A stretch of 58,157 bases of DNA from Terrisporobacter mayombei. Its GTDB lineage: Bacteria; Bacillota; Clostridia; Peptostreptococcales; Peptostreptococcaceae. A model generated the notes under the pieces. That model was not told where the DNA came from, did not search any database, and saw nothing but the letters and a program-made list of their open reading frames with translations. The DNA is taken from positions 1 through 58,157 of the forward strand of contig NZ_JACRYU010000022.1 of assembly GCF_014333445.1 (NCBI RefSeq), in the 5' to 3' direction. Both the position numbers and the translations under genes were made by a program. Numbering within the stretch: the first letter of the stretch is position 1; every line of letters starts with the position of its first letter. Positions 29,013 to 35,961 of this stretch are shown piece after piece.

Positions 29013-29954
29013 ATGTCAGACACAATGTCTTTTAATTCAGAAAATATAACTAATGAAAGTAGTACATGCTCACCTAATTGTTATGATAACTGTAAAATGA
29101 AAAATATGGCATTTTTACAGTATCAATATGGACCTACAGCGACATCTGAATCATCTAATATAGATAAGAGTGCTAAAAGCGGTGTAGTATCTGTTTGTTT
29201 AGAAAATAAAAGAAATGCTAAATTTAAAATGTTTAAAATTTCATCTAAAGAAGCAACAGAACCTGGAGATATAATTCAATATAGAGTTGCAGTTGCTAAC
29301 ACAGGAGATGTTCCATTAAATGGAGTAAAATTAGTAGATATTATAGATAGTGATACAACTTATGTAGCTAATAGTGCAAGGGTAGTTCTTGCAGTATCTG
29401 GAGCGGATACAATAGTACCTTTTACTCCATCATATGATGATGCAACAAAAACATTAACTATAACAGCAGATCAAGCATTACCTGTAGGAGAAATGTTTAT
29501 ATTTTCTTATAAGGTCTCCGTATCTAGTACCTTATCTAGTACAATTATTAAAAATAATGCAACAATTACAACTACAACTCAAGGAGCAACAAGTCCACAA
29601 AATGATTCTGTAGAAATTCCAGCTAGATATGCTAGAGTAGCTATTGCTAAGTCTATATCACCTGCATATAATAGATGTGTGAGATGTGGAGATAGCTTAA
29701 CTTATAAAATAACACTTACACATTCAGGAACAGTACCTGCTACAAACTTAGTAGTTACAGATTTATTTGACCCTGAATTCTGTTTTGATGCATATGATGT
29801 AGAAGTTAAAAATAAAGCTGGAAAAATAGTAGGAGCACCAACAGTGACAAAAACAGTTACTAATGGACTTCTTACAGTAAATATAACTACATTACCAGTA
29901 GGTGAAGTATATACTATAACTATTTCAGGAGAAATATGTTGTTGTCAAAAATAG
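29013..29954 (+). CDS. DUF11 repeat protein with cysteine-rich ends
   Basis: 313 aa, RBS AAGGAG. The N-terminus has CSPNCYDNC (about 19-27) and no signal peptide. Two DUF11-type beta domains follow: about 70-205 (ATEPGDIIQYRVAVANTGDVPLNG split over 87-110) and about 210-310 (CGDSLTYKITLTHSGTVPAT). The protein ends CCCQK. DUF11 repeats are typical of surface and spore-envelope structural proteins. The lack of a signal and the terminal cysteines fit assembly by disulfide crosslinks from inside a mother cell, but sporulation control is not demonstrated here. Confidence 0.8.
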   Translation: MSDTMSFNSENITNESSTCSPNCYDNCKMKNMAFLQYQYGPTATSESSNIDKSAKSGVVSVCLENKRNAKFKMFKISSKEATEPGDIIQYRVAVANTGDVPLNGVKLVDIIDSDTTYVANSARVVLAVSGADTIVPFTPSYDDATKTLTITADQALPVGEMFIFSYKVSVSSTLSSTIIKNNATITTTTQGATSPQNDSVEIPARYARVAIAKSISPAYNRCVRCGDSLTYKITLTHSGTVPATNLVVTDLFDPEFCFDAYDVEVKNKAGKIVGAPTVTKTVTNGLLTVNITTLPVGEVYTITISGEICCCQK

Positions 29955-29992
29955 TATAAAAAGATAATTATAAGTACAAATAGATAAATGTA

Positions 29993-30039
29993 AGTTGCCC
30001 TAAAATAATTAAATTAATTATTGTGGGCAACTATTTTTA
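29993..30039 (+). terminator. Terminator after the DUF11 gene
   Basis: AGTTGCCC (29993-30000) pairs with GGGCAACT (30025-30032), with an inner AATAATT/AATTATT stem, followed by ATTTTT. Confidence 0.8.
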
Positions 30040-30084
30040 ATTAAAAAAGTATGTTATAATTAAAAAAGAAAATTGAATACATAA

Positions 30085-30313
30085 GATTTTAAGGTGCTAT
30101 GCATGTAGATTAAAAGGGAAAGAGGTGAGATTCCTCTACAGCCCCCGTTACTGTAATGTGGACGAAACTCGATAATACCACTGTGAAATTAATTTTGACA
30201 ACGGATATACTTTAATTAATAACAAAAGTATATCATTGACCATACTAGCGAAGGTAATTTCATGGGAAGGTGGGGAGTAGGATGAAACTAAGTCAGGATA
30301 CCTGCCTAAAATC
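30085..30313 (+). promoter_or_regulatory. Cobalamin (AdoCbl-type) riboswitch aptamer
   Basis: Contains the B12-box landmarks in order: AAGGGAA and GGTGAGATTCCTC near 30115-30136, ACAGCCCCCGTTACTGTAA near 30138-30157, GAAGGTGGGGAGTAGGATGA near 30263-30283, and AAGTCAGGATACCTGCC near 30289-30306. P1 is formed by GATTTTAAGG at 30085-30094 and CCTAAAATC at 30305-30313. The variable arm contains an extra AT-rich hairpin (AGTATAT pairs). It sits upstream of the btuFCD operon, as expected. Confidence 0.96.
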
Positions 30314-30453
30314 ATAAAGTAGTTTCTTCGGGGTGAAGAAAATATTACATTATGAAGCATTGTGTTTTTTTATTTTAATATATTGAGAGTATTATTAAGT
30401 ATTTTCAATATTATATTAAAGTACATATATGTTTAAAATCTATGTATATATTT

Positions 30454-30480
30454 ACCTAACCTTGTGGTTAGGTTTTTTTA
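30454..30480 (+). terminator. Intrinsic terminator between the riboswitch and btuF (probable expression platform)
   Basis: ACCTAACC/GGTTAGGT, 8-bp stem, TTGT loop, T7. It lies 140 bases after the aptamer and 39 before btuF. A transcription-termination switch is likely, although the anti-terminator pairing is not obvious by eye. Another small hairpin (TTTCTTC/GAAGAAA) lies at about 30323-30342. Confidence 0.8.
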
Positions 30481-30518
30481 TTGTAAGGAAATTATAATTA
30501 AATTATTAGGAGGAAGAG

Positions 30519-31427
30519 ATGAAGAAAAAATTATTAGCAATTTTAACAAGTTTCATATTACTTTTTGCTGTTGGATGTAGTAGTAATAAAGAAATAACTG
30601 TAACTGATAGGGAAGGAAATGAAGTTACAATACCTACGAAATTAGAAAGAATAATATCAGCAGTACCATCTAATACTGAGGTCTTAGTAGAATTAGGTGT
30701 AGCTGATAAATTAGTTGGTGTTGATAAATATTCTGAAGGAATAGAAGGTTTAGATGAAAAACTTCCAAAAATGGATATGAATAATCCAGATGCAGAAGCT
30801 ATAATAGCACTAGAGCCTGATATAATAATAGCATCAGGACACAATAAAGTAGGTTCAGCAGAAGACCCATATAAAGCTATAGTTGATGCAGGTATACCAG
30901 TAGTTTACATACCAAGTAGTGATAGTATAGAAGGTATATATAAAGATATAGAGTTTATGGCTTCTTTAGTTGATAAAGAGAAAAAAGGTGAAGAAATAAT
31001 CTCTAGCATGAAGGAAGAAATAGCTAAATATGAAAAATTAGGTAAAACTGTTAAAGAGAAAAAGAAAGTATATTTTGAAATAGGTCCAGCTCCAGACTTA
31101 TTCACTTTAGGTAATTCTACATTTATAAATGAAATGATAGAAATAATAGGAGCAGAAAATATATTTAAAGATCAAGAAGGTTGGATACCGCCAACAGAAG
31201 AATCAATAATAGATGCTAATCCAGATGTAATATTAACTACTGTTAATTATGTAGAAGATGCAACTGGTGAAATATTAGCTCGTGATGGATGGGAAGAAAT
31301 AACAGCTATAAAAAATAAAGATGTTTACTACATAGATTCAAATTCAGCATCACGTCCAAGTCACCATATACTTAAAGCTTTAGAAGAAATGTCTAAGGTA
31401 GTATATCCAGATGTATTTAACAAATAA
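30519..31427 (+). CDS. btuF: Vitamin B12 ABC transporter, substrate-binding lipoprotein
   Basis: 302 aa, ATG behind TTAGGAGGAAGAG. Lipoprotein signal with the lipobox Cys at residue 20 (FAVGC). Class III binding-protein fold: VTDREGNEVTIP near 29-40, ERIISAVPSNTEVL near 45-58 and LEPDIIIASG near 93. The cobalamin assignment rests on the riboswitch directly upstream; by sequence alone an iron-siderophore binding protein would look similar. It overlaps btuC by 17 bases. Confidence 0.9.
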   Translation: MKKKLLAILTSFILLFAVGCSSNKEITVTDREGNEVTIPTKLERIISAVPSNTEVLVELGVADKLVGVDKYSEGIEGLDEKLPKMDMNNPDAEAIIALEPDIIIASGHNKVGSAEDPYKAIVDAGIPVVYIPSSDSIEGIYKDIEFMASLVDKEKKGEEIISSMKEEIAKYEKLGKTVKEKKKVYFEIGPAPDLFTLGNSTFINEMIEIIGAENIFKDQEGWIPPTEESIIDANPDVILTTVNYVEDATGEILARDGWEEITAIKNKDVYYIDSNSASRPSHHILKALEEMSKVVYPDVFNK

Positions 31428-32433
31428 AAAAAGAATAGTATTAAGCATTTTAATTGCACTTCTTATAATTAGTATCGGAACTTCTAATGGAAGTTCCGAT
31501 ATTAGCATATTAGACACAATATCCATTATATTAAACAAATTATTTAATTTACCTTTAAAAGATGGTGTATCATCTCAACATATAGCTATAGTTTGGAAAC
31601 TTAGGCTTCCAAGAGTATTATTAGCATTTATTGTAGGAGGATGTTTAGCAACTAGTGGTTCAGTAGTACAATCAGTATTAAAAAATGAATTAGCATCACC
31701 ATATACCCTAGGAGTATCTTCTGGTGCATCTTTTGGAGCAGGACTTGTAATTGTTTCTGGGATATATATACCTATATTAGGTGGATTTACATTACCTTTA
31801 ATAGGTTTTATCTTTGGATTTGTTACAGTATGCTTTGTTATGGTATTCTCAGCAAAGATTGATAAGACAATGTCTAATAATACTATTATTTTATCAGGAA
31901 TGGTATTTTCACTTTTTGTAAATGCATTGTTGACAACACTAAGTTCATTTTTCAGTGATGATTTAAAAAGCATAACACTTTGGCAAATGGGAAGTTTTGC
32001 TATGAAGGGATGGTCATATGTTGGCCTTATATTACCATTCTTTATAGTAGGAATGTTAGGAGTACTTAGATTTACAAGAGAAATGGATATACTCACTTTT
32101 GGCGAAGAGCAAGCTAAAATAGTGGGAGTAGACACAAAAAAAGTAAAAACAAAGTTATTTATATACTGTTCTGTGTTAACAGGTGGATCTGTAGCTTTAA
32201 GTGGTACTATAGGATTTGTTGACTTAATTGCCCCTCATGTGGTTAGAAAAATATTTGGTTCAAATCATAAGTATGTTGTTCCTATGTCATTTGTATTTGG
32301 TGGATGCTTAATGGTTGTTACAGATTTAATAGCTAGAACTATATTTACACCTATGGAATTACCAGTAGGAGCTGTAACAGCGATAATCGGAGCACCATTC
32401 TTTGCCTATATATATTTTAAAAAAGCGAGTTGA
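31411..32433 (+). CDS. btuC: Vitamin B12 ABC transporter, permease
   Basis: 340 aa FecCD/BtuC permease with about ten transmembrane helices. Family hallmarks are WKLRLPRVLLAFIVGGCLATSG (split over 62-83), GVSSGASFGAG near 106 and TIGFVDLIAPHVVRK near 268. It starts inside the 3' end of btuF. Imports cobalamin with BtuF and BtuD. Confidence 0.92.
   Translation: MYLTNKKRIVLSILIALLIISIGTSNGSSDISILDTISIILNKLFNLPLKDGVSSQHIAIVWKLRLPRVLLAFIVGGCLATSGSVVQSVLKNELASPYTLGVSSGASFGAGLVIVSGIYIPILGGFTLPLIGFIFGFVTVCFVMVFSAKIDKTMSNNTIILSGMVFSLFVNALLTTLSSFFSDDLKSITLWQMGSFAMKGWSYVGLILPFFIVGMLGVLRFTREMDILTFGEEQAKIVGVDTKKVKTKLFIYCSVLTGGSVALSGTIGFVDLIAPHVVRKIFGSNHKYVVPMSFVFGGCLMVVTDLIARTIFTPMELPVGAVTAIIGAPFFAYIYFKKAS
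31473..31501. repeat. 12-bp inverted repeat inside the btuC coding region
   Basis: TATCGGAACTTC (31473-31484) and GAAGTTCCGATA (31490-31501) with a 5-nt spacer, within codons for about residues 21-30. No T-run follows, so it is not an intrinsic terminator. Confidence 0.7.
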
Positions 32434-32439
32434 TATTAA

Positions 32440-33195
32440 ATGTTAGAAGTAAAAAATTTATATACAGGATATGATAAAAAAGAAATAATTAAAAATATAA
32501 ATTTTGAGATAAAAAGAGGCGAAAATCTTTGTATTGTTGGTCCGAATGGATGTGGTAAGAGTACGCTTTTAAAATCTATTGCAAATATTATTGAATATAA
32601 AGGTAATGTAAAAATAGATGGAAAAGAAGTAAATAGCCTTAGTAGACTAGAATTAGCCAAAAAGATAGGTTTGATGAGCCAAATAACTCAGATGTACTTT
32701 CCTTATACAGTTTATGATACAGTATCACTGGGAAGATATGCTTATTCAAAAGGTGCATTTGCCACATTATCTTCTGAAGATGATGAAATTATAATTGATA
32801 GTATAAAAAAAGTTGGTATATATGAGTTAAAAGATAAGATGATTACAGAATTATCAGGTGGTCAACTACAAAGGGTATTTTTAGCAAGAGTATTTGCTCA
32901 AAATCCTGATGTAATTTTACTTGATGAACCAACTAATCATTTAGATTTTAAACATCAGATAGAGTTATTAGAAAATTTAAATGAGTGGGTAAAACAAAAT
33001 AATAAAATAGTCGTAGGTGTATTACATGATTTAAATTTAGTACAATATTTTGCTGATAAGGTACTTATACTTAAAGATGGTAAAGAAGTAGATTATGGAT
33101 TACCTCAAGATGTATTAAAGGGATCAACGTTAAATAAAGTTTATGGTATGGATATAAAAAATTTTATGATAAATATTTTACAAAAATGGGCTTAA
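32440..33195 (+). CDS. btuD: Vitamin B12 ABC transporter, ATP-binding protein
   Basis: 251 aa. Walker A GPNGCGKST (34-42), Q-loop SQITQMYFPYT near 80, signature LSGGQLQRV near 140 and Walker B VILLDEPTNHLD near 161-172. Six bases after btuC; ends the riboswitch-controlled operon. No strong RBS is visible in front (AGTTGATATTAA), so translation is probably coupled to btuC. Confidence 0.92.
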   Translation: MLEVKNLYTGYDKKEIIKNINFEIKRGENLCIVGPNGCGKSTLLKSIANIIEYKGNVKIDGKEVNSLSRLELAKKIGLMSQITQMYFPYTVYDTVSLGRYAYSKGAFATLSSEDDEIIIDSIKKVGIYELKDKMITELSGGQLQRVFLARVFAQNPDVILLDEPTNHLDFKHQIELLENLNEWVKQNNKIVVGVLHDLNLVQYFADKVLILKDGKEVDYGLPQDVLKGSTLNKVYGMDIKNFMINILQKWA

Positions 33196-33202
33196 GTATA
33201 TG

Positions 33203-33236
33203 AAAAGGGATGTTTTATAAAAACATCCCTTTTATG
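33203..33236. terminator. Bidirectional terminator between btuD and acpP
   Basis: Stem of 14 bp, 33203-33216 with 33220-33233, very short loop, A-run before and T-run after; serves both converging genes. Confidence 0.85.
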
Positions 33237-33238
33237 TA

Positions 33239-33466
33239 TTACATGTTTTGTTCAACATATTCAACTATATCACCTATAGTTTTGAAATTCTCAGCTTGTT
33301 CGTCTGGTATCTCTATATCAAACTCATCTTCTAATGCCATTATTACTTCAACAGCATCTAAAGAATCAGCGTCTAGGTCTTCCTTAAGTGATGTTTCAAC
33401 AGAGATAGAATCTGCATCGTCTAAACCTAATTGTTCAGCTATTATGTCTTTAACTTTTTCAAACAT
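33239..33466 (-). CDS. acpP: Acyl carrier protein
   Basis: 75 aa, minus strand, acidic. The phosphopantetheine Ser is S35 in DADSLDAVE, followed by the usual EFDIEIPDE helix region. RBS GGAGGTAAC. It stands alone, not within a fab cluster in this window. It could be the housekeeping ACP or a second, specialised copy. Confidence 0.95.
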   Translation of the reverse strand: MFEKVKDIIAEQLGLDDADSISVETSLKEDLDADSLDAVEVIMALEDEFDIEIPDEQAENFKTIGDIVEYVEQNM

Positions 33467-33612
33467 TAATTAGTTACCTCCAAGATAAATTAAAATTTAA
33501 TTGTAGTTTAATATAATATTGTCAATTTTTCAATATATAATCAAAAAAAGTCTTAAAGTTTTATTAGATGAATATAAATTTAATATAGATTATAACTGTA
33601 GGAGGAAGGTTG

Positions 33613-34056
33613 ATGAAAAACATAGGATTATTATTATCGTCAGTTACAGCATTTTTTATAATACTTGGTTGTCTTTTTTATAATTCTTTATTGATTGACA
33701 TGAAAGAGATTAAAGATTATGTAACAGAAAGCAATATAATTTTAGAGGAAGTGGTGGAAAAAGAGGATAAAGTTGATGAGAAGAAAGGAGAATACATATC
33801 AAGATTATTAAGTATAAAAAGTGGAATGGAAAATGCCAATACATCTATTTTATTAAACAAATATAAAGATATGAAAATGAGTTCAATAGAATTATTGGTT
33901 GAAGCGGTAAGTGAAAGTGATGAAAATGATAGAAAAGATTTCTTAAATCAAATTTATTCTTCTAACGATGAAAGCCAAAAAGAGTTGAATACACTAATGA
34001 ATAAAAATTTTATTGAAGTAACTTATTTATGCATAAAATCATATATTAGTGTATAA
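33613..34056 (+). CDS. Membrane-anchored protein of unknown function
   Basis: 147 aa from ATG at 33613 behind GGAGGAAGGTTG; the in-frame TTG three bases upstream overlaps the RBS spacing and is less likely. One N-terminal hydrophobic helix (about 4-26, LLLSSVTAFFIILGCLFY) followed by a charged, helical, coiled-coil-like domain rich in Glu, Lys and Ser. No family recognised. It heads the envelope region and is 35 bases upstream of the first FFGG small membrane protein, with no terminator between, so they may be co-transcribed. Confidence 0.65.
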   Translation: MKNIGLLLSSVTAFFIILGCLFYNSLLIDMKEIKDYVTESNIILEEVVEKEDKVDEKKGEYISRLLSIKSGMENANTSILLNKYKDMKMSSIELLVEAVSESDENDRKDFLNQIYSSNDESQKELNTLMNKNFIEVTYLCIKSYISV

Positions 34057-34091
34057 GAGATATAACTTTTGGACTTTAAGGAGGGAGTGAC

Positions 34092-34301
34092 ATGTCAAAA
34101 CTAGAGGAAAGTTTATCAAGATTTTTTGGTGGGGATGATTGTTGTGGTTTTAATAGTGGAATGTTAATAGTAATAGCCATAGTATTTTTGCTTTTAGCAA
34201 CAAATATATTTGATGATTTCTTTGATGATGATTGTATTTGGATATGGATAATTTTGATAATTTTATTACTATTTAACTTTGATGATGGCTGCTGTTGTTA
34301 A
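34092..34301 (+). CDS. FFGG/Cys-tail small membrane protein, paralogue 1
   Basis: 69 aa, RBS AAGGAGGGAGTG. SRFFGGDDCCGF (9-20), hydrophobic helix about 22-38, acidic FDDFFDDD turn, second hydrophobic helix about 48-62 (WIWIILIILLLF) and the tail FDDGCCC. Same plan as the proteins at 38747, 39138, 39572 and 39781: short Arg-Phe-Phe-Gly-Gly head, two membrane helices around an acidic loop and a C-terminal cysteine cluster. No named family recognised. Followed by a terminator. Confidence 0.75.
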   Translation: MSKLEESLSRFFGGDDCCGFNSGMLIVIAIVFLLLATNIFDDFFDDDCIWIWIILIILLLFNFDDGCCC

Positions 34302-34322
34302 TAGAAGTAAATGTTTTTATGG

Positions 34323-34352
34323 AAGAATCTTTAATTAAAGATTCTTTTTTTA
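34323..34352 (+). terminator. Terminator after paralogue 1
   Basis: AAGAATCTTT/AAAGATTCTT, 10-bp stem, AATT loop, T6. Confidence 0.88.
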
Positions 34353-34360
34353 TATTTTAA

Positions 34361-34487
34361 GGGATTATAAATTATCTGAATTATGGATAATTTATAATCC
34401 CAACTGATAAATTTGAGCAACGAACGAAGTCGTTGGTGATATAAAGTGGAGCGCCCACGCAGTGGCTTAAGCGAATCGAATTTTTTT
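34361..34487. repeat. Dispersed intergenic repeat, copy A
   Basis: Begins with a perfect 16-bp hairpin (34361-34376 with 34386-34401), then GAGCAACGAACGAAGTCG with a CAACGA/TCGTTG hairpin (34418-34435), then GCGCCCACGCAGTGGCTTAA, ending in GCGAATCGAA and a T-run. Clearly richer in GC than the surrounding spacer. The same modules occur at 55847-55998. It starts about 10 bases after a terminator. It occupies most of the gap before the SGNH gene; 34488-34680 is otherwise AT-rich with nothing recognised. Confidence 0.75.
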
Positions 34488-34687
34488 ATTTACAGGGACT
34501 TTACAATTATGTAATTAAAAATATACATAAACAAATTAAGATTAAAATATATTTCTAATAAAAATCACAATAATATAAAATAAGAATAAATTTGTAAAAA
34601 TTATATATAATTAACTGTTTTTTATATATAAATAAAATGTTATAATGTATTTCGGCAAAAAAATTATATGGTTAGGGAGGGATTTTT

Positions 34688-35449
34688 ATAAAAAAGAAAG
34701 GATGTATAGCTTTATTAGCATCCCTAGGCTTATTAACAGGGATAATAGGTATTAATGCAATTGATTCGAGAAAAAATAATGAAGACACAGAAGTGTTAAA
34801 AGGTATAGAGACAATAAAAAATTTGGAAAAGAAAGACGTATTGGAATCGGAAGAACAAATAAAGCTTGTTCAATCTAGTTTACAAAATAATAAACCGGAT
34901 ATAAATTCAACAAATCAGAAAGTCGATTATATAGACAAATTTTCAAACTCACTAATCATGGGGGATTCAAGAGCGGAATCTATATCAGTGTATGGTATTT
35001 TAAACAATTCATCTGTAATAGCTTACAAAGGTAGAAATTTAGCAACAGCAATTAAAAATGGTGATATAAATAAAGCAGTAAACTTATCTCCAAAGAATAT
35101 ATTTTTAACATATGGCATGAATGATATAACAGTTTATGGAAACAGTGATGATTTTATAAAAGAGTATGAAATATTTATAAATAAATTACAAGATAAACTT
35201 CCAAATTCTAAAATATATGTTAACTCTATATTTAGAGTAAGTAATAAAGCTTTACCAAAATCTAAGTCATATAGTAATATATCTAAATTCAATATAGCAC
35301 TAGAAGATATGTGTAATAGATTAGGAATTACTTATATAGATGCATCATCTTGTGTTAAAGAAAATTTATTTGAGAAAGATGGGATACACTTTAAGCCTCA
35401 ATTTAGTAAAGATTGGCTTAATTTATTAATACAAAAAGCTAATTTATAA
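34688..35449 (+). CDS. SGNH/GDSL-type esterase with apparent ATA start codon
   Basis: 253 aa if read from ATA at 34688, which lies 7 bases after AGGGAGG. The first canonical start in frame is GTG at 34793, which would remove a well-formed N-terminal signal/anchor (KKKG then LLASLGLLTGIIG) and leave no RBS. SGNH motifs: IMGDSRAES with the nucleophile Ser near residue 93, YGMND, and DGIHF near 231 carrying the Asp/His pair. Likely a secreted or membrane-anchored esterase or acyltransferase acting on cell-surface polymers with the MBOAT and DHHW proteins downstream. Minimum certain coding extent is 34793-35449. Confidence 0.75.
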   Translation: MKKKGCIALLASLGLLTGIIGINAIDSRKNNEDTEVLKGIETIKNLEKKDVLESEEQIKLVQSSLQNNKPDINSTNQKVDYIDKFSNSLIMGDSRAESISVYGILNNSSVIAYKGRNLATAIKNGDINKAVNLSPKNIFLTYGMNDITVYGNSDDFIKEYEIFINKLQDKLPNSKIYVNSIFRVSNKALPKSKSYSNISKFNIALEDMCNRLGITYIDASSCVKENLFEKDGIHFKPQFSKDWLNLLIQKANL

Positions 35450-35461
35450 GGGAGAATAGAA

Positions 35462-35935
35462 ATGAATAGAAACTTTAAGAGAAAATTATTAATGACAGCT
35501 ATGTTACTTACTTCTATTCTTACTGTTGGGTGCGGAGTTAATAATGACATGACAGTTGAAGAAATTGAAAGTGACATGGTTAAAGACGCTAAATTTGAAA
35601 AAATGGAAAGAGGAGATAGTAAATCTCTTAAGCGTTTTTACAAATTAAATGCAAATGACTATGATGGGGTCATTTTATATACACCACAGTCGACTATGGA
35701 TGTTAATGAAATGTTGATAGTTAAAGTAAAAGATAAATCACAAATAGAATCTTTACAAGATAGTATTGATTCGAGAATAAATTATCAGTTAGAAAGTTTT
35801 GATGGATATGGACCAGAACAAGTTGCCTTAGTAAATGAATATGAACTAAAAACAAAAGGTAACTATGTATTTTTTGCTGTCTCTGAAAATGCACAAGAAT
35901 TAAAAAAAGCATTCTTAGATAGTATTGAAGACTAG
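35462..35935 (+). CDS. DUF4358-like lipoprotein
   Basis: 157 aa, RBS AAGGGAGAATAG. Signal peptide with lipobox LTVGC (Cys at 24). The remaining domain (about 35-157) with NDYDGVILYTPQ and SRINYQLESFDGYGPEQ matches the DUF4358 pattern found in Firmicutes beside MBOAT/SGNH O-acetylation genes. The role is unknown. 12 bases after the SGNH gene, so same operon. Confidence 0.75.
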   Translation: MNRNFKRKLLMTAMLLTSILTVGCGVNNDMTVEEIESDMVKDAKFEKMERGDSKSLKRFYKLNANDYDGVILYTPQSTMDVNEMLIVKVKDKSQIESLQDSIDSRINYQLESFDGYGPEQVALVNEYELKTKGNYVFFAVSENAQELKKAFLDSIED

Positions 35936-35961
35936 ATATTTTTCAGAGGGAGGCGATTAAA

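Noticed and set aside
30148..30360. Minus-strand open frame in the riboswitch
   Set aside because: It overlaps the conserved cobalamin aptamer completely and has no independent support.
30320..30375. Terminator directly after the riboswitch aptamer
   Set aside because: The TTTCTTC/GAAGAAA hairpin lacks a T-run and the later T7 is not preceded by a stable stem; the ACCTAACC hairpin at 30454 is much better.
31575..32135. Minus-strand 186-codon open frame in btuC
   Set aside because: Antisense shadow of a conserved permease; composition is typical of shadow frames.
33210..33473. Plus-strand open frame over acpP
   Set aside because: It is the exact antisense shadow of a textbook acyl carrier protein and is rich in Ser/Ile/Lys with no RBS.
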